DNA of 64,000 nucleotides from Glaciozyma antarctica PI12 (GCA_002917775.1 KZ627150.1:1015801-1079800), one strand, 5' to 3'. Positions 41,849 to 53,899 are shown, counted from the first letter of the stretch. A program made the numbers and translations. Notes: generated by a model from the letters alone, not told the origin.

Positions 41849-42579
41849 GCGCGTTTTAGGAGGGACGGGTAGCGAGAAGATGTAACGAGGGGAATACCGT
41901 CAATTGGTGCAGGAGCGTTCGATCTCAGCGACCGGTGTTCTGCTCAGGCTCTGCCTCCGCGCAAGGTCGTGGTCTCTCCGCTCTCCGTGCCGGCTCCTCG
42001 AGCTCCACAGATTCACACGCTCACTCGGCTCAGCTCCCCGCTCTCACCACGTTCCTCCCCAAGTCCTGCTCTCAAGCTCAGCCCCAAAGCCTGCGCGGGA
42101 TGTAGTCTCGCCTCTAGCGATGGATGGTCCCTGCTTCCGCCCAGGGTCGTGGCGACTCGTTCTCAGCTCTCCGCCATCCAACGCGCTCTTCGAGGCTCTT
42201 CACGCCCCTGCCCTGCTGCCACTCGCTCAGTTCTCGCTCTCGCCGCTTTCCTCCCGGCGTCCAACCTGCTCGAGCTCAACCCCAAATCCTGCGCCGAATC
42301 CAGTCTTGCGAGCGAGCCGTCTCGCGAGATCCAGCGCTGAACTCGGCATGCGACATGTCTCCAGAGTATCTCTGAACGCAAGCGTCGCCACCCCACTTTT
42401 CCCCAAGAGCGGCACAAATAACCTCAGCACCTCTGGCCCACGAACCGCGCGCAGAACAACGTGCTTCCATCGCAAAACTGTACCCTCTTACTCATCAAAG
42501 CTCAAGCAATCCGTCCCCTTCTCACTATCACAACAAAGCTCAACCCCTTCACCCCCCTCCCCCCCTTCCTCCACTCGAA
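41849..42579. other. Convergent intergenic stretch, complex I subunit / CSL
   Basis: About 730 bases. A 229-codon frame runs through it on the plus strand, but it begins with TTG, is Ser/Pro/Leu-rich and shows no family motif. Minus-strand frames there are no better. Probably two 3' UTRs. Confidence 0.45.
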
Positions 42580-45525
42580 TCAAGCGATCCTAACCCCCCA
42601 CCCCTCTCCCACCCTCTGCTCCGCCACGACCCATCGACCCGTCATGTACCCCGTCCCATCCGTCGGGCGAACGATGATGAGAGGGAGGGAGATGGGGAGG
42701 GGGCGGGTCGTCGTCGTTGGAAACGGTGTGGCGGTGGTCGAGGCGGGGAGGGAGGGGAGGGCGGGGAGGGCGGAGGTTGTGGGGAATGGGATGGAGGAAG
42801 ATGAGGGGAGGACGGAGGAGGTGATGGGGACAGAGGAGGTCGAAGGAAGGGCCGAAGTAGAAGCGAACGGAGCTCCAGCCGAAGCGTTCATACTATCGCT
42901 CAACTCCGCCAGCGAGCGATCCAGATCCGTGTTCGTCGTTTGATTCGAGTCCGGTTCCAAGGTCGTCGTGCGTTGGGAAGTCGCGTGGACCATGTCGTCG
43001 AAAGAGGGGAGTTCGACAGAGATGATCGTTTCGTTCGTGAACGCTGAGGAGTCGGTCGTGGCGTCAGGCTAGCCATTTCAAGCGTGAGCTTTCGTCCGTT
43101 TGTCGTTCGGAGAGAAGGAACGTACCTGCTGCGTCGCGTCGTCGGGGAAGGTCGCTGAGACGGGTCCGACGATGTGCGTCTTGAGCGGTCCCAAAGGACC
43201 TAACCACATCTCGAGCGGCGCAGCGACTCCGGTCGCGGAATCCGTATAGTAAAAGTGCGAGATACTGCCGTCGCGAAATCGTCAGCCTTCGTCGCGCGAG
43301 AGAGGAGAGGAGGAACGCACGCGACGGAGAGAGTGTTGCTCGTCGGGTCGTGGAGAGGCGGCGAGATGAATGCTGGGAAAGGAGTGATAGGGACCGAGGG
43401 GAGAGTCGATTGCTGGCTGCCATAAGCGTCGAAGAACGAGTACGAAAACGACGCTGCGCCACAACGTCCTCGTCAGCAAGCTCCTCCTCCCCAGCAAAGG
43501 AACGAACTCACTAATCCCAATGACCGTCCAAGCCATATAATCATCGATCTCATGCGCCGCATGCCCTCCATTCTCCTCGGCCGTCAAAACCCTCTTCGGA
43601 CTCTGATACACCAACACCGGTTTCGCCTCCTCCTCCCCCTCCTTCCTCCTCTTCTTCGCACTCCCTCCCCTCCGCACCCCCACTCCCCGCCGCACCACCC
43701 CACGCGTCCATCCCCTCCCCCGCCGCACTCAAATAAATCTCGCTCCCATCCCTCGCCACTCTCCCCAACGCGACTTTCTGCATCTGCGAAACCGGTCCAA
43801 TCGCATCCAGCACGACCTTGTTCTTCTCCACCTTTCGCACGATCAACGGCTCCGAAGAGACGCCCGTCATGAGGTCGGTAAGGAGGATCTCACTCCCGTA
43901 CGTGACCGTATTCGCTCCTCCAACGACTTTGGACGTAGCGAGCGTCTCTGCGATCCCCGGTATCGTATCCTCCGCTCGTCTCAGCACATGAATCGAGAAC
44001 GCAGTCCACATCGACGTCCTCGCTGCCAACCGTCCCTCGTCAATCGCCATAAACTTTGTTCGAACCGTCTGCGAATTGATCCGGTTGAAGAGGGCAATCG
44101 TAGAGCCGGCAAAGAGGCAGGAAGTCGTGTTGCGCGCTTTGGAGGTCTTCTTGCTAGGCTTGGAGATGATGGAGATGTTGGCGCTGTTGAACGAGGCGAA
44201 AGGGGGTGGGAGAGGGTCGGGGTTGATGGCTCGTTGTTCGAGGTCGGTAACGAGAAAAGGAGGAGGGGGAGGAAGGAGAAAAAGGGTAGAGAGAGAAGGA
44301 TTTCGCTTTCGCGGTGCTGGAGACGTAGAGCGTGCGGAAGTAGGCCTTCATCTGCGAGTCGGCGAGCGTCGATTGTTCCGTTACTTGTCGCACGCCGGAT
44401 TCGTTGACGATGCTCATCATCAGGCGAGGCTTCTGGCCGAGGTTCCGCATAGGTCCGCCGATCTTGACCATGGGAGGAGGGCAGAGGTACCGTTTCTCGG
44501 TGCCGTACGACTTTTGAGCGACTGCGATGGTTCCAGGAAGGTTAGGCTGATTCGTGCGAACGACGAAGGAAAGGACGTACCCGAGGCGTGAAGGCACAAC
44601 ACGGTCGTCACAGCTGAGGGCGACATTACGAGCGTCCCAGCTGGTCCAGCGGCGTTCGTCTCGATAGACCTCCTAATCTGAGCTCGCTTCTCCTCGACTC
44701 CGATCTCGTCCCACTTGCGCTTGAGGACCGGCGTTTGCTGAGCCTGAGCCTGAACCTGCTCCTGAGGCAAGCCAACTGGGATCCCCCTCCCCATCGTCCC
44801 CGCGAATCCCGTCGTCGACCCCGAAGCGACTCCCCCAGCCTCCATCATTCCCGACCTCCCCATCCCCACTCTTCTCCTCGATGATCCTCCCAATCGTCGG
44901 AATCTCATACGACTCGTCGAACCCAATCCCTCCGTCGTCTTGAAAGAGCGCGCTGGAGGTAGGGACCCAGTTCGAGCGCGCAGGACCGGAGAGAGTCGTT
45001 TCGGGAGAGGCGAGTTGCTGGGACGCGGCGAGGAGGGAGGAGATGGACATTCCTGCGCCGGTGGTGGGATTCGGGGCGTGGTTCGACGAGGAGGAAGGGT
45101 CGGAGCTGTCTTGGAGGAAGGCGTTGAGGAGTTCGTGGTCCTTTGCTGCTTCGGTCGTCGTTGGGCGGGGGTTGGCCTGCGTGCGGTCGTCGACTGGTTA
45201 GCTGTGGTCATGGGAATGCGGGGGTTGTTGGCCAGCGTGGTGTGTAGCGTGCCTGGCCTGAGCTAGCACGCCTCCATCACCACTCAGTTCCCCCGTCCTC
45301 ACCCTGCTCTCCACTCCATCAGCTCCCCTCCCTGACTGCCCACTCCGACCCCCATACACGCCCGCACGGAAGGAGAGCTGAACGCACCTCGATAGCGTTG
45401 AGCAATACGCCCATCGGGCCCCTCACAGGATCCGGTTCGTCCAAGTTGAACAAGACTGGATTCTGTACTCGAAGGGATGAGTCACCTTGAACACGCTGGA
45501 GCTCGAGTTGACCCACTTGATCCAT
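42580..45525 (-). CDS. CSL-family (CBF1/Su(H)/Lag-1) transcription factor
   Basis: Sequence-specific nuclear DNA-binding protein; fungal CSL proteins control cell adhesion and the cell cycle. The first exon encodes MDQVGQLELQRVQGDSSLR and joins across an intron of about 200 bases to ANPRPTTTEAAKDHELLNAF. CSL landmarks in order are TVLCLHASVAQKSYGTEKRY, LCPPPMVKIGG, VNESGVRQVTEQSTLADS, NSQTVRTKFMAIDEGRLAAR, TSMWTAFSIHV, GSEILLTDLMTGVSSEPLIV, RKVEKNKVVLDAIGPVSQMQ, SEIYLSA, KPVLVYQSPKRV, and a C-terminal IPT-like end LIIVRPTDGTGYMTG. The stop is at 42580-42582. Two frame changes (about 44,850 and 43,700) fall in G-rich stretches without a convincing intron, so the exact protein there is uncertain. 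A Ser/Thr-rich insert lies at 42,690-42,900. Confidence 0.85.
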
Positions 45526-45846
45526 CGCTTCAAGACGCACGAAGCGTGAGATAACTCGAGCGTGGGAGAGAGGTGTCGGATGAGGTGTGGAGGTCGGCGC
45601 GCGGGGGTCTCAAGCGGGGCTTAGTTTGGCTGAGAGTGAACGAGGTCGTCGAAGGCGTTCAGGGTGTTCGGCGTAGGCGTACAAGGCGGGAGAGCGGCGC
45701 GCTTGCTCGGTCAAAGCTGAGAGAGGAAACACTCGCGTCGAACAAGTCGAACGATTCAATCCGAGTCTCGCTGGCCGAGCTTCTTCTCCCGTCTCAAGCT
45801 GATATCGAGTGACCCAGTAAGAGTAGCAATCAATTCCCTGTACAAT
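45526..45846. promoter_or_regulatory. Intergenic, CSL promoter and monooxygenase 3' UTR
   Basis: About 320 bases; AT-rich near 45,795-45,850. No gene is seen. Confidence 0.4.
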
Positions 45847-48119
45847 CTACAAGCCCTTGAGAAAGCAACGAGCTCTAACACGAGAAGCACCGACGCCGTT
45901 CCCCCTCGCAAGCACCCAACACCCAACCCTCCTAAAGTTCCTCTCTTTCGGGAACGCACTCTTCCACCAAAAGTGAACCTGACTCCACGGGTACAACGTC
46001 TGCACCCATCCATCAGGCCTCCTCGAAACGAAGAACGAAAGATAGGACTCACAGTGCACAACCCACTATCCTGATCAACGTACCACGACACGCCCCCATC
46101 CTTCTCCCAGACCTTGTTCTTCATCTGCGCCCTGAGAGCTTGGTTGTACTCGAGTTCCGCTTGAGTCGTAACAGCGACGCTGGGAGCGGGAGAGGCGAGG
46201 CGAGAGGAAGTTTGAGCGAGGATGGGTTTGATGAGCTTGAGGATCATGCTGTGGGGGCGTTAGAGTGGGGAAGGAAAAAAGTAGGGAATGACGAACGTGA
46301 TCTGGCATTCCGAGGTGAAGATGACGGAGGAATGACCGGTGGCGGAGTTGGGACCCATCTGCGAGGCGAAGTCGTTAGCCGCGATGAGGGAGGAGAACGC
46401 GAGGAACGCACGAGGAGGAACTGCGAAAGAGGACGTTCAGCTGACATCTCTGAGAGAGCGAGGAGAGAACGTACGAGGTTTGGGAAGTCGGAAACGCAAG
46501 TCCCTTGGAACATGCGCGCGCCGGTGGACTTGAGGCGGTTGAGGAGCGACTCGCCCTTGCCGTTGTAGACCTTGAGAGGGAAGAGAACTGCGCGAGAGGT
46601 CAGTCTCTACTTTCTCGCAACGAGCTGACGACTCACAATCCTGAACTTTGAATCCCTGCGACGAGCGAGGCGATTAGCACTCCCCCTTCGCCTCGCTGCG
46701 AGGACGACTCACAGTGCAAAGAACGACGACATCCGCCTTGACCTCGAGGCCGTTCGCAGTGACGACCGAATTCTCCTTGAGGCTCACGACCGAGTCGTCC
46801 TGAACCAGCTCTACGTTCTCATTGTTGAGACTCTGGTAGTACCCCGAATCAAATATCCTCCGCTTGGCAGCGATGTCGAAATCGGGCATGAGCACGTCCC
46901 AGTACTTGCGAGGAGCGGTTTCCTGGATGCTGGAGAATCGCATGGGTTAGAACCGAGTGAGGCGAGGTGGCGAGAGGGACGCACTACTTCTCCGTGTCCT
47001 TGATGACGTTGCGACGCTGCTTGGCACCCTTCTTGATGTCGCTAATCTTGAAGAACGACTCCATGACGAAGAAGATGAGAGCGCGTTGCAGGAAAAGGAG
47101 CTGTGCGAAAAACGAACGATCAGCTTACGTCGACGCGAAGCGAGAGGACAGAACTCACACCAGGAACATAGCGAAGCAAGAACCTCCACACCGCTCCATC
47201 GGGCACCGGAATGCGTCGAATAATCGACTGCCGCGACCTCGCAATCTGGGTAACGCTCTTGACGTCCTTGACAATCTCGGGCAGGATCTGAGCCGCCGAA
47301 CACCCGTTGCCAACCATGACGACGTTCTTCCCCTTGAGGTCGACCTCATGGTTCCACCGCGCGCTATGGAAGACGTCGCCCTTGAACAGGTCCTTGCCAG
47401 GGAGGTCGGGAATGTTGGGCTCGCTCAGAGCTCCGGCGGCAGAGATGAGGACGTTACACGTCTTGCGCGAGGTGGCACCGGTGCGGATGTCCTTGATGTT
47501 GAGCGTCCAGAGGCCCGAGGCGTCGGACCAGGTCGCGTCGACGACGAGCGTTTCGAAGACGATGTTGTTGACTTTGAAGTCCTTCTGGACTTTGTGGAGG
47601 TCTAAGAATCGGGGTCAGCCTCGGTCTGGACGGCAGGGAAGGAACGTACAGCGCATAATCTCCTCCTGCCCAGCCCATTGCGTCTTGAAATCGGCCGAAG
47701 GAGCGAACTGCGCGCGGTCAGCTCCCCACCTTCTCCCAAGCCGATTCCTGAGGTCAAACGCACCGAGTACGAGTACAGAGAGATAGGAATGTCGCAACCG
47801 GCTCCCGGGTACGTATTAGCAGCCCACGTCCCGCCCACGTCGTTTCCCTTCTCGCTGAGGAAGGAGGGAGACCGTTTAGCTCGAATCCCCACCGCCGAAA
47901 GAGCGAAATCGGCTACGTACTACACCATCACGTCAGTGAAGCCGAGCTTGCGGCGTAGCTGGATGTTGGCTGCCATTCCACTGAGGCCAGAGCCGATGAT
48001 GATTCTGATTCTGATAGGTCAGCTCGAGCAGATCGCGGGGGAGCTCGAGACGCGGCCTACACGCCGTAGTGGCTCTTCGTGTCGAGGGAGACGATGGTCG
48101 ATTGGGTTACGTTGGCCAT
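45847..48119 (-). CDS. Flavin-containing monooxygenase, Baeyer-Villiger type
   Basis: FAD/NADPH enzyme inserting oxygen next to ketones; substrate unknown. It begins [19 protein letters not shown]. The FAD site is [16 protein letters not shown], then [20 protein letters not shown] and [15 protein letters not shown]. The type I Baeyer-Villiger fingerprint is [12 protein letters not shown] (about 47,355-47,395); the last position is N where the consensus has P or D. The NADPH site is [18 protein letters not shown]-terminal motifs are [20 protein letters not shown] and [20 protein letters not shown]. About 13 exons; the last ends CFLKGL with TAG at 45847-45849. It shares the minus strand with CSL, 321 bases downstream. 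Confidence 0.87.
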
Positions 48120-48394
48120 GGTGCTGTCGCTGGGAGTGTCGGGGGGTGACGGTAGGAGAAGAAGGAAGTCGCCCTGGAAGTCCACCCGCTTTCGCTTTGG
48201 CTTTCAGCGCGGGCCCCAGGTCCCAAGTCGCCGTCCTCCCTTTTTTCTGTTCTCCTTCGGTCCCTTTTTCACGAGGGTACGGCAAACAGAAGCCCACACC
48301 ACCACGTCCATCGACTTGTCACGCAAAATCACCTGCAAAGTTGCGTGCTGCTACAAAAATACGACGACGCGACGATGACGACGACGACGACGGA

Positions 48395-50572
48395 CTAGTA
48401 CCTCCTCGCCTCCCTCTCCCTCTCCCACGGCGCGTTCCTCCCCTCGCCCTCCTCCTCCCACTCGCGTTTCCTCTTCCTCGTTCCTCCCGCATCGAAAATC
48501 GCCTCCTGCGGCGGGAGAGGTTGCCTCCCCTGCCCCGTCGCGACGGGACGAGGACGACGAGGATCGTACGTCGTTTCGTTCCAGCCTCCTGCAGGTGGAT
48601 ACGAGGACGGAGTGAAGGTGTTGAGGACAGTGAGGAGGGCGTCGAGAGCGTGTTGGGAGGGCGGAGGAGGGTAGGAGAGGTGAGGTGGTGGTGCGCGAGT
48701 CGCTGGTGGGTACGAATGGGGAGGAGAGCGAGGAGCGGCGTAGGGAGGTGGAGGGAGAGGGTGGTAGGGTCAAGGAGGTGAATAAGGGGCGCGATAGAGC
48801 GCTGCTGGGGGAGGAGGAGACGCGCGTCGCCCAACCGCCTCGACTGGTGACCCTCCTCGCGCGCCATAACCTCCTTCGCGTCGCGCGAGAGAAGCTTCCG
48901 CCGCTCGAGATCCCTCGCCGCGCGGCTTCACCTCGTCCTTCCACTCCTCCGACACGTCCTCCCATTTCCAACCCGACCTCCAACCCGACCTTCGCACGAC
49001 GTTGAGATTGTACCACATGTTGTGCTTCGCGCCGTGGAACTTCTTGCGATTGATGAACGCCATCGAGACTTGGTTCCTGTCCGTGATAGAGCGAAACGCG
49101 AACCAGGCGCCACCCGTGTCCTGCAGCGAGCGCGGTTCGCCCTTCTCTTCGTCGCTCGCGATCGCGATTCCGACCGTAGTCGCCTGAGGAAGGTAGTGGC
49201 GAATGTCGTGAACAGTGACGTCGGGAGGAAGGTTAGTGACGAGCATCTCGACGAGGGATTTGGCGAGGCGAGCTGGGAGGTAGTCGTCGTCGAGCGAGGG
49301 TGGAGCGTCGTAGTTGCCCTTGGGTGTACTCGGTCGCGAAGACGAAAGCTCGACGTCCCGCAATGAAGGCAGTTGGTGCCGCGTCCCTCCCAAAGACGCC
49401 TTGTAGGCGTCGCTAACTTGCGTCCAGTTCCAAACCGCCGTCTGGCCCTTGCGCATCGCCATCGAAACGTTGATCCTCTGAACGGGCTCCCCGAACGTCG
49501 TTCCGTCCGGACCGCGCATCGCAAGGTTGGCGTCCGCGAGCGTGGCGTAGGCAGCGAAGCAAAGCGACAGCGTGGGCTTTTTCTGATAAGGACGGAGGCT
49601 GAGGGCAATGGGAGGAGGGAGGTGAGGAGGAGAAAGGAGGGACCAAACGTCGGCTTCTCCTGTGCTGCAGAGGATCCCGCCGATGTGGAGCGTCTCCCAC
49701 GATTCGACGAGGGAAGGACGGACAGTGCCTTGGAATTGACATTCGCCGACGATCGCGCTCGATGGGAGAGGAAGCGAATTCCGGCGGGGCGGAGAGGGCG
49801 AACGTCGTGTTTGCGGGGGAGGAGAATGACTGACGCGAGGGCTTGGAGCCGTCGAGAGAGAGTAGTGTGCGAGGAATCGAGGCGTCGAGAGGAGATTGTC
49901 GGTAGTAGTCGTGGAGGGTGCGCGCAGGTCGTCGAGTGGAGTGACGGGAAGGGGTGCGAAGTGGGCGGCCTGCGAAACTGGAGGCGAAGATTTGAGCTCG
50001 ACCTCGAGGCTACTGAAAAAGTCGCCTGCATCTGCCGTAGCTGGCTGCGGAGACGGCGAACGCGACTGCAAGGCGAGAGAGAGGGCGGAAGGACGAGCGA
50101 CCTTGACGAGGTGTTTGGACGGCGCGTGGAATGAGGCGGGCAGCGCAGGCTTGATGCCGTCCTCCTCCTCGGCAATCATCGTCTCGCCGTCGAGAGTCGT
50201 GCTGTCAACGTCCATCGCCTCGCCGTCGAGCGTCGCGATAGCGTCCATCGCCTCTCCATCGAGATCCGCGCTGTGGACGCCTGCTCGTTCGTCGCCGAAC
50301 CCGAGGTCCTCCCCAAGTGCAGCGAGCGCCGCGTCCCGCTCCTCCCTCCTCGTCCGCTCCTTCTCGACCTTCTCCTCCCTCGCGCGCCGCTCTCCCTCCT
50401 CCTTCTCCCTCAACTCCCGCGCCAGATCTTTGCAATCTTCCGATGGTGCAAATCGTGATCGTAGTCAGGGTGGATGATTGAGGAAATGGCGAGTTGAGCG
50501 GACGTGAGGCTGGAGAGGTCGGCGAGGGAGAAGTCGCAAGGGAGGAGATGGAAGAAAGGAAAGACGTTTCTT
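48395..50572 (-). CDS. RRM-family copy 1 (two RRM-like domains), frame interrupted
   Basis: First of three related genes in this window; function unknown, RNA binding likely. The N-terminal remnant FPFFHLLPCDFSLADLSSL then TSAQLAISSIIHPDYDHDLH (50,430-50,570) matches copies 2 and 3. At about 50,428 the frame shifts by one base into a single intron-free open frame to 48,770. That frame has a charged coiled region (REKEEGERRAREEKVEKE), a Ser/Pro-rich linker, a first RRM-like unit (about 49,400-49,750) and a second (MLVTNLPPDVTVHDIRHYL ... GGAWFAFRSITDRNQVSMAF, 49,020-49,260). At 48,770-48,772 a TGA is followed in the same frame by 125 more codons of normal coding quality, ending REARRY and TAG at 48,395. 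No in-frame ATG precedes FPFF, so the start is unresolved. It may be a pseudogene, a readthrough gene, or contain assembly errors. Confidence 0.5.
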
Positions 50573-51208
50573 GCTGGAGCTGACGGGGGCGGGGGAAGCC
50601 AGCTTTGTTGAGCTGGCCAGTCTCGTTTCCTTGAAGGGCCTGCCTGTTGCGAAGACTTCGTGATGCGACTTGCGCTTGAGGCACTTCTCGATGCACTCTC
50701 GAGACCAGGCGGTTCTGAACTACTGCAAGCTGCTATTCGACGATATGCTAGACGGTACTATGCTAAACGCGACCAAGCGAACGATCCCTCAGTCCCGAGA
50801 CTCGTCCATCGCATCCTCCTCGTTCCTCGCAACCCCCAAACGAAGCCTTCTCCTCCTCGCTCTCGCGCCTCTCCTGCTCGACCTTGACCTCCTCACTCTT
50901 CTTCCTACCCCCATTCGTAACCGCTCCCGCTCCGCCCCTTGAATTCGTTGGCAACGCCCCCGCAGCCCGCTCAGTCGGACTCCTCCCAGCTCCCTTAATC
51001 GAGAGCGCCCTCGGACCCGTCGGTGCGTTGGCGGGGATCCCCATCCGTACTGTAATGGGCATCGCGGGGTAAGACGGCACCGCAGGAGGGGAGGGGGAGG
51101 GGGCGTGCGCCCGCGGTAGGCGAGAGTCCGTCGGAGGGTCGTGCGACGAGGACCCGTTGGAAGGGGGACGAGATGGGAGAGAGTCGATGCCCGCCTTGAT
51201 ATTTCTGG

Positions 51209-53899
51209 TCATTCCGTTGGCGTCGCTGGGATGGTGGGGCTTGGAGGGTAGCTGAGGGACGGTGGGAGGGACGGCTGCGGTCGCTTTCGGGACGAAGGCG
51301 ATTCGCGATGGGTGTACGTTGGGGTGGGCGGTGGTGACGACGGTAGCTTGAGGTGCTGGAGGTGAGTGTGCTGACGCGGTGCTTGAATCGGGGAGCCAGC
51401 GTCGACATTGCGAGAGAGGGTCGAGGAGGAGGCGCCAGACGGCGGCTGAGAGCTTCGAGAGGCCGGATCTTGAGCTCCAATCGCTGTCGGAAACGTGTTG
51501 GCGCGCTGAGCTAAGGAACCGATGGACCGGTGTTGAGTTCGGTACTCCTGAAGAAAGGATAGCGAGGTCAGCGAATAGCTCGGATGGGCTAAGGAGGCTA
51601 CACACCTTCGACATGTCCACTACCGAGGGAGAAGAAACAAACGTCAGCGAGCACCATTGATGAGCGAGTGAGAAGACGCACTCCACTTCCAATCCCGCTT
51701 CGCCTTGCCCCTCTCCCCTTCCTCAAGGTAGAGCCGTGTCGGCTGCCTCGCAAAGGTACGCTTCGAGAGACTCGCACGCGCGTCGTCCCGGTTCCGCAAC
51801 GTGTTAAAGATGATCCACCCCGCGCGATTCTTCCATCGCACGTTGACAGGACCTATCGCGACCCCGACGAGTCCTGATCGACAAGGCATCAGCGCCACTC
51901 CTCGCAGAGAATGAAAGACACGCCACGAACCTTCAGACGAATCAAAGAACTTGCGCATCTCGCCGAGAGTGGCATCCGGTGGCAAGTTCGAGACGAAGAG
52001 CTGGTGAAGGTGGTCGACCTCGTGTCTCGGCAAGCGAGGGTTGTCCGCCTCCGAGTTCTCCGAACTGGGCGGCATGGTACGAGGAGGCTCGACGGATGCT
52101 GAGGAGCTCGTGAGGGCGCTTGACACTTGCTGGATACGCGGTGGAAGCGGCTGCGCGGGAGGAAGAGACGCGCGTCGGTCACGGCGAGCTCGTTCCTTGA
52201 AGTAGTCCTCGCGGAAAGCCGTGGTAAAGTTGCTCCAACGCCGTGCCTGCGTTAAAAGAGAATAAGCGCGAGAAGTGCGAGGAGCAAAGGCGAACCCGCA
52301 CCTGGCCGCTTCGAACCATCGCTGAACCTCGGCACGTTGGCGGAAAAAGCGCTGACCTCGCAGCCTCGCCACGATCTCCGGACCATTCGCTCCTTTACGA
52401 CATCGACATCTGACTGACTGAGGTACGCGCCGAACGCGATCCCCACGCCTCCAGCGAGCGTAACCCTGACGGCGATGGGGGCCACCTGATGAGTCCCGAG
52501 AAGGAGCGCCTCGATATCCTCCGGCTGGGTGTTCCGGGGAACGCTTCGAAGGTACACGACGCAGAGACGGTCCTCAAAATCTTCTGGAATGTCGTCCTCG
52601 TGAGTGCGGTGCTTCCCGGCAGGCGAAAGAGCGCAGCTGCGAGAGGTCGAGTCTTGAGAAGGAGGAAGTCGGTCGTAGTGCCCGCGCAGATCGTCGTCCC
52701 TTCCCCGAGGCCGCTCATCCCTCCGCCACGAATCCACGTCGCGATCCCTCGACGACTCGGGCTCCCTCGAAAGCGGCGGATATCCAAAGTCCTGAGTCGT
52801 TCTGCCGGTATCCCTCGACGACCTCGACGTAATCCACGTTCGACGCCTCCTCGAATCGCGCTCGATACCCCTACTCCTACTCCGGCCGCGCTTCCCATCC
52901 CCGCGAGCGCTGCTGTCGTCCTCGTTCCTCCCTCTCGTGCTGTACCTCTCCTCCTCCCTCCTTCCCCCCGTCCTACGTCGATCCTCCTCCTCCTTCGCCT
53001 GATACGGGCGCGTTTCCGAACTCGAAACTCGGGCAGCTTCCGATACGAGCTGTCGCGGCGGAGGTTGAGTCGCCTGCGGAGGAAGTTGAGTCGCCTGGAC
53101 CGAAACAGCGTCGTCCATCTCCACATCTTCGTCGAGCCATACTGCAGCTCCTGTGGCAGCTACGGGATGTCTGTAAGCCAGAGGAAGTGCAGGAGTGACT
53201 GTCGCGGCGGGGGCGGGGACAAAGAGAGGGATTGGGATTCGGGAGCTGCTGGCCAGGGGTGTCGGTGGAGGGATCGGAAGGGCCGGAGGCGGAGCTCGAG
53301 CTGCTGGTTGAGCGTAGGGTGGTGCAGTCGCTACGGCGAGGTTCGAGTTGATCGTGAGGCCGTTGCCAAAGTCCCGCTCGCGTCGCTGGTAGAAGATCTT
53401 GCAGAGGGTGAGAGGGTGTCAGCCCCGAGCGCCTGACGATAGGAATGGGGGTGCCTCACCTCCTCAGCTTGGTGAATATAATCTTGAGTCGTATCAGGAT
53501 GAAAGGCGACCACCTAAGCCCAGCGCAAAGCGATCAGCTCCCTCTCCCTCCATCGCTTGAGCAGACCCAGCTCACCGCGAGTTGCGCCGACGTGAGCTCG
53601 TGCACGCACCCCTCCTTCAATGGCCACCCCAAGTTGATCAGCTCGAACCTCCGCTGGCACGGCTCAGCTCCGTCCTCGGCCGGTGCGAAGACGCCCATTG
53701 GGGCTGCGCCGACTTGCTGCCTGTACTTCTCGCGTCGCTGCCGCCATGCCTTGGTGACCTTGTTCTGCAGTTGGTCGTCCCAGTCGGCTGTGAAGGGGGC
53801 GAGGGCGAGCTGCCAGCTGGCGAGCTTGGAGATGGAGGCAGCGTTCACGTCGTACGCGAGGTCCGACAAGTGGAAGAGCGGAAACGGATCCGGATCCAT
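51209..53899 (-). CDS. RRM-family copy 2, the most complete copy
   Basis: Unknown function; predicted RNA-binding protein. It starts MDPDPFPLFHLSDLAYDVNA. The N-terminal unnamed region ends HELTSAQLA at an intron, continues VVAFHPDTTQDYIHQAEE, then a second intron and IFYQRRERDFGNGLTINSN. A Pro/Ala linker is followed by an Arg/Ser/Asp-rich tract (52,640-52,990) like SR proteins. RRM-like unit 1 is RLCVVYLRSVPRNTQPEDIE ... GVGIAFGAYL (52,410-52,570). Unit 2 is LHQLFVSNLPPDATLGEMRK ... NRAGWIIFNTLRNRDDARAS (51,740-52,030). The C-terminus is DMSKEYRTQHRSIGS ... TIPATPTE, TGA at 51,209. If spliced as in copy 3, the exon after the 52,250 intron is out of frame by one base at about 52,230. An overlapping frame open to 50,763 is taken as a shadow. 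Confidence 0.6.

Noticed and set aside
41904-42593. 229-codon plus-strand frame
   Set aside because: Begins with TTG, low complexity, no domain, and runs into the CSL 3' end.
50763-51692. 309-codon minus-strand frame overlapping the end of RRM copy 2
   Set aside because: The donor and acceptor phases seen in copy 3 lead to the other frame (DMSKEYRTQH), which aligns to copy 3 EFRAQH and stops at 51,209.
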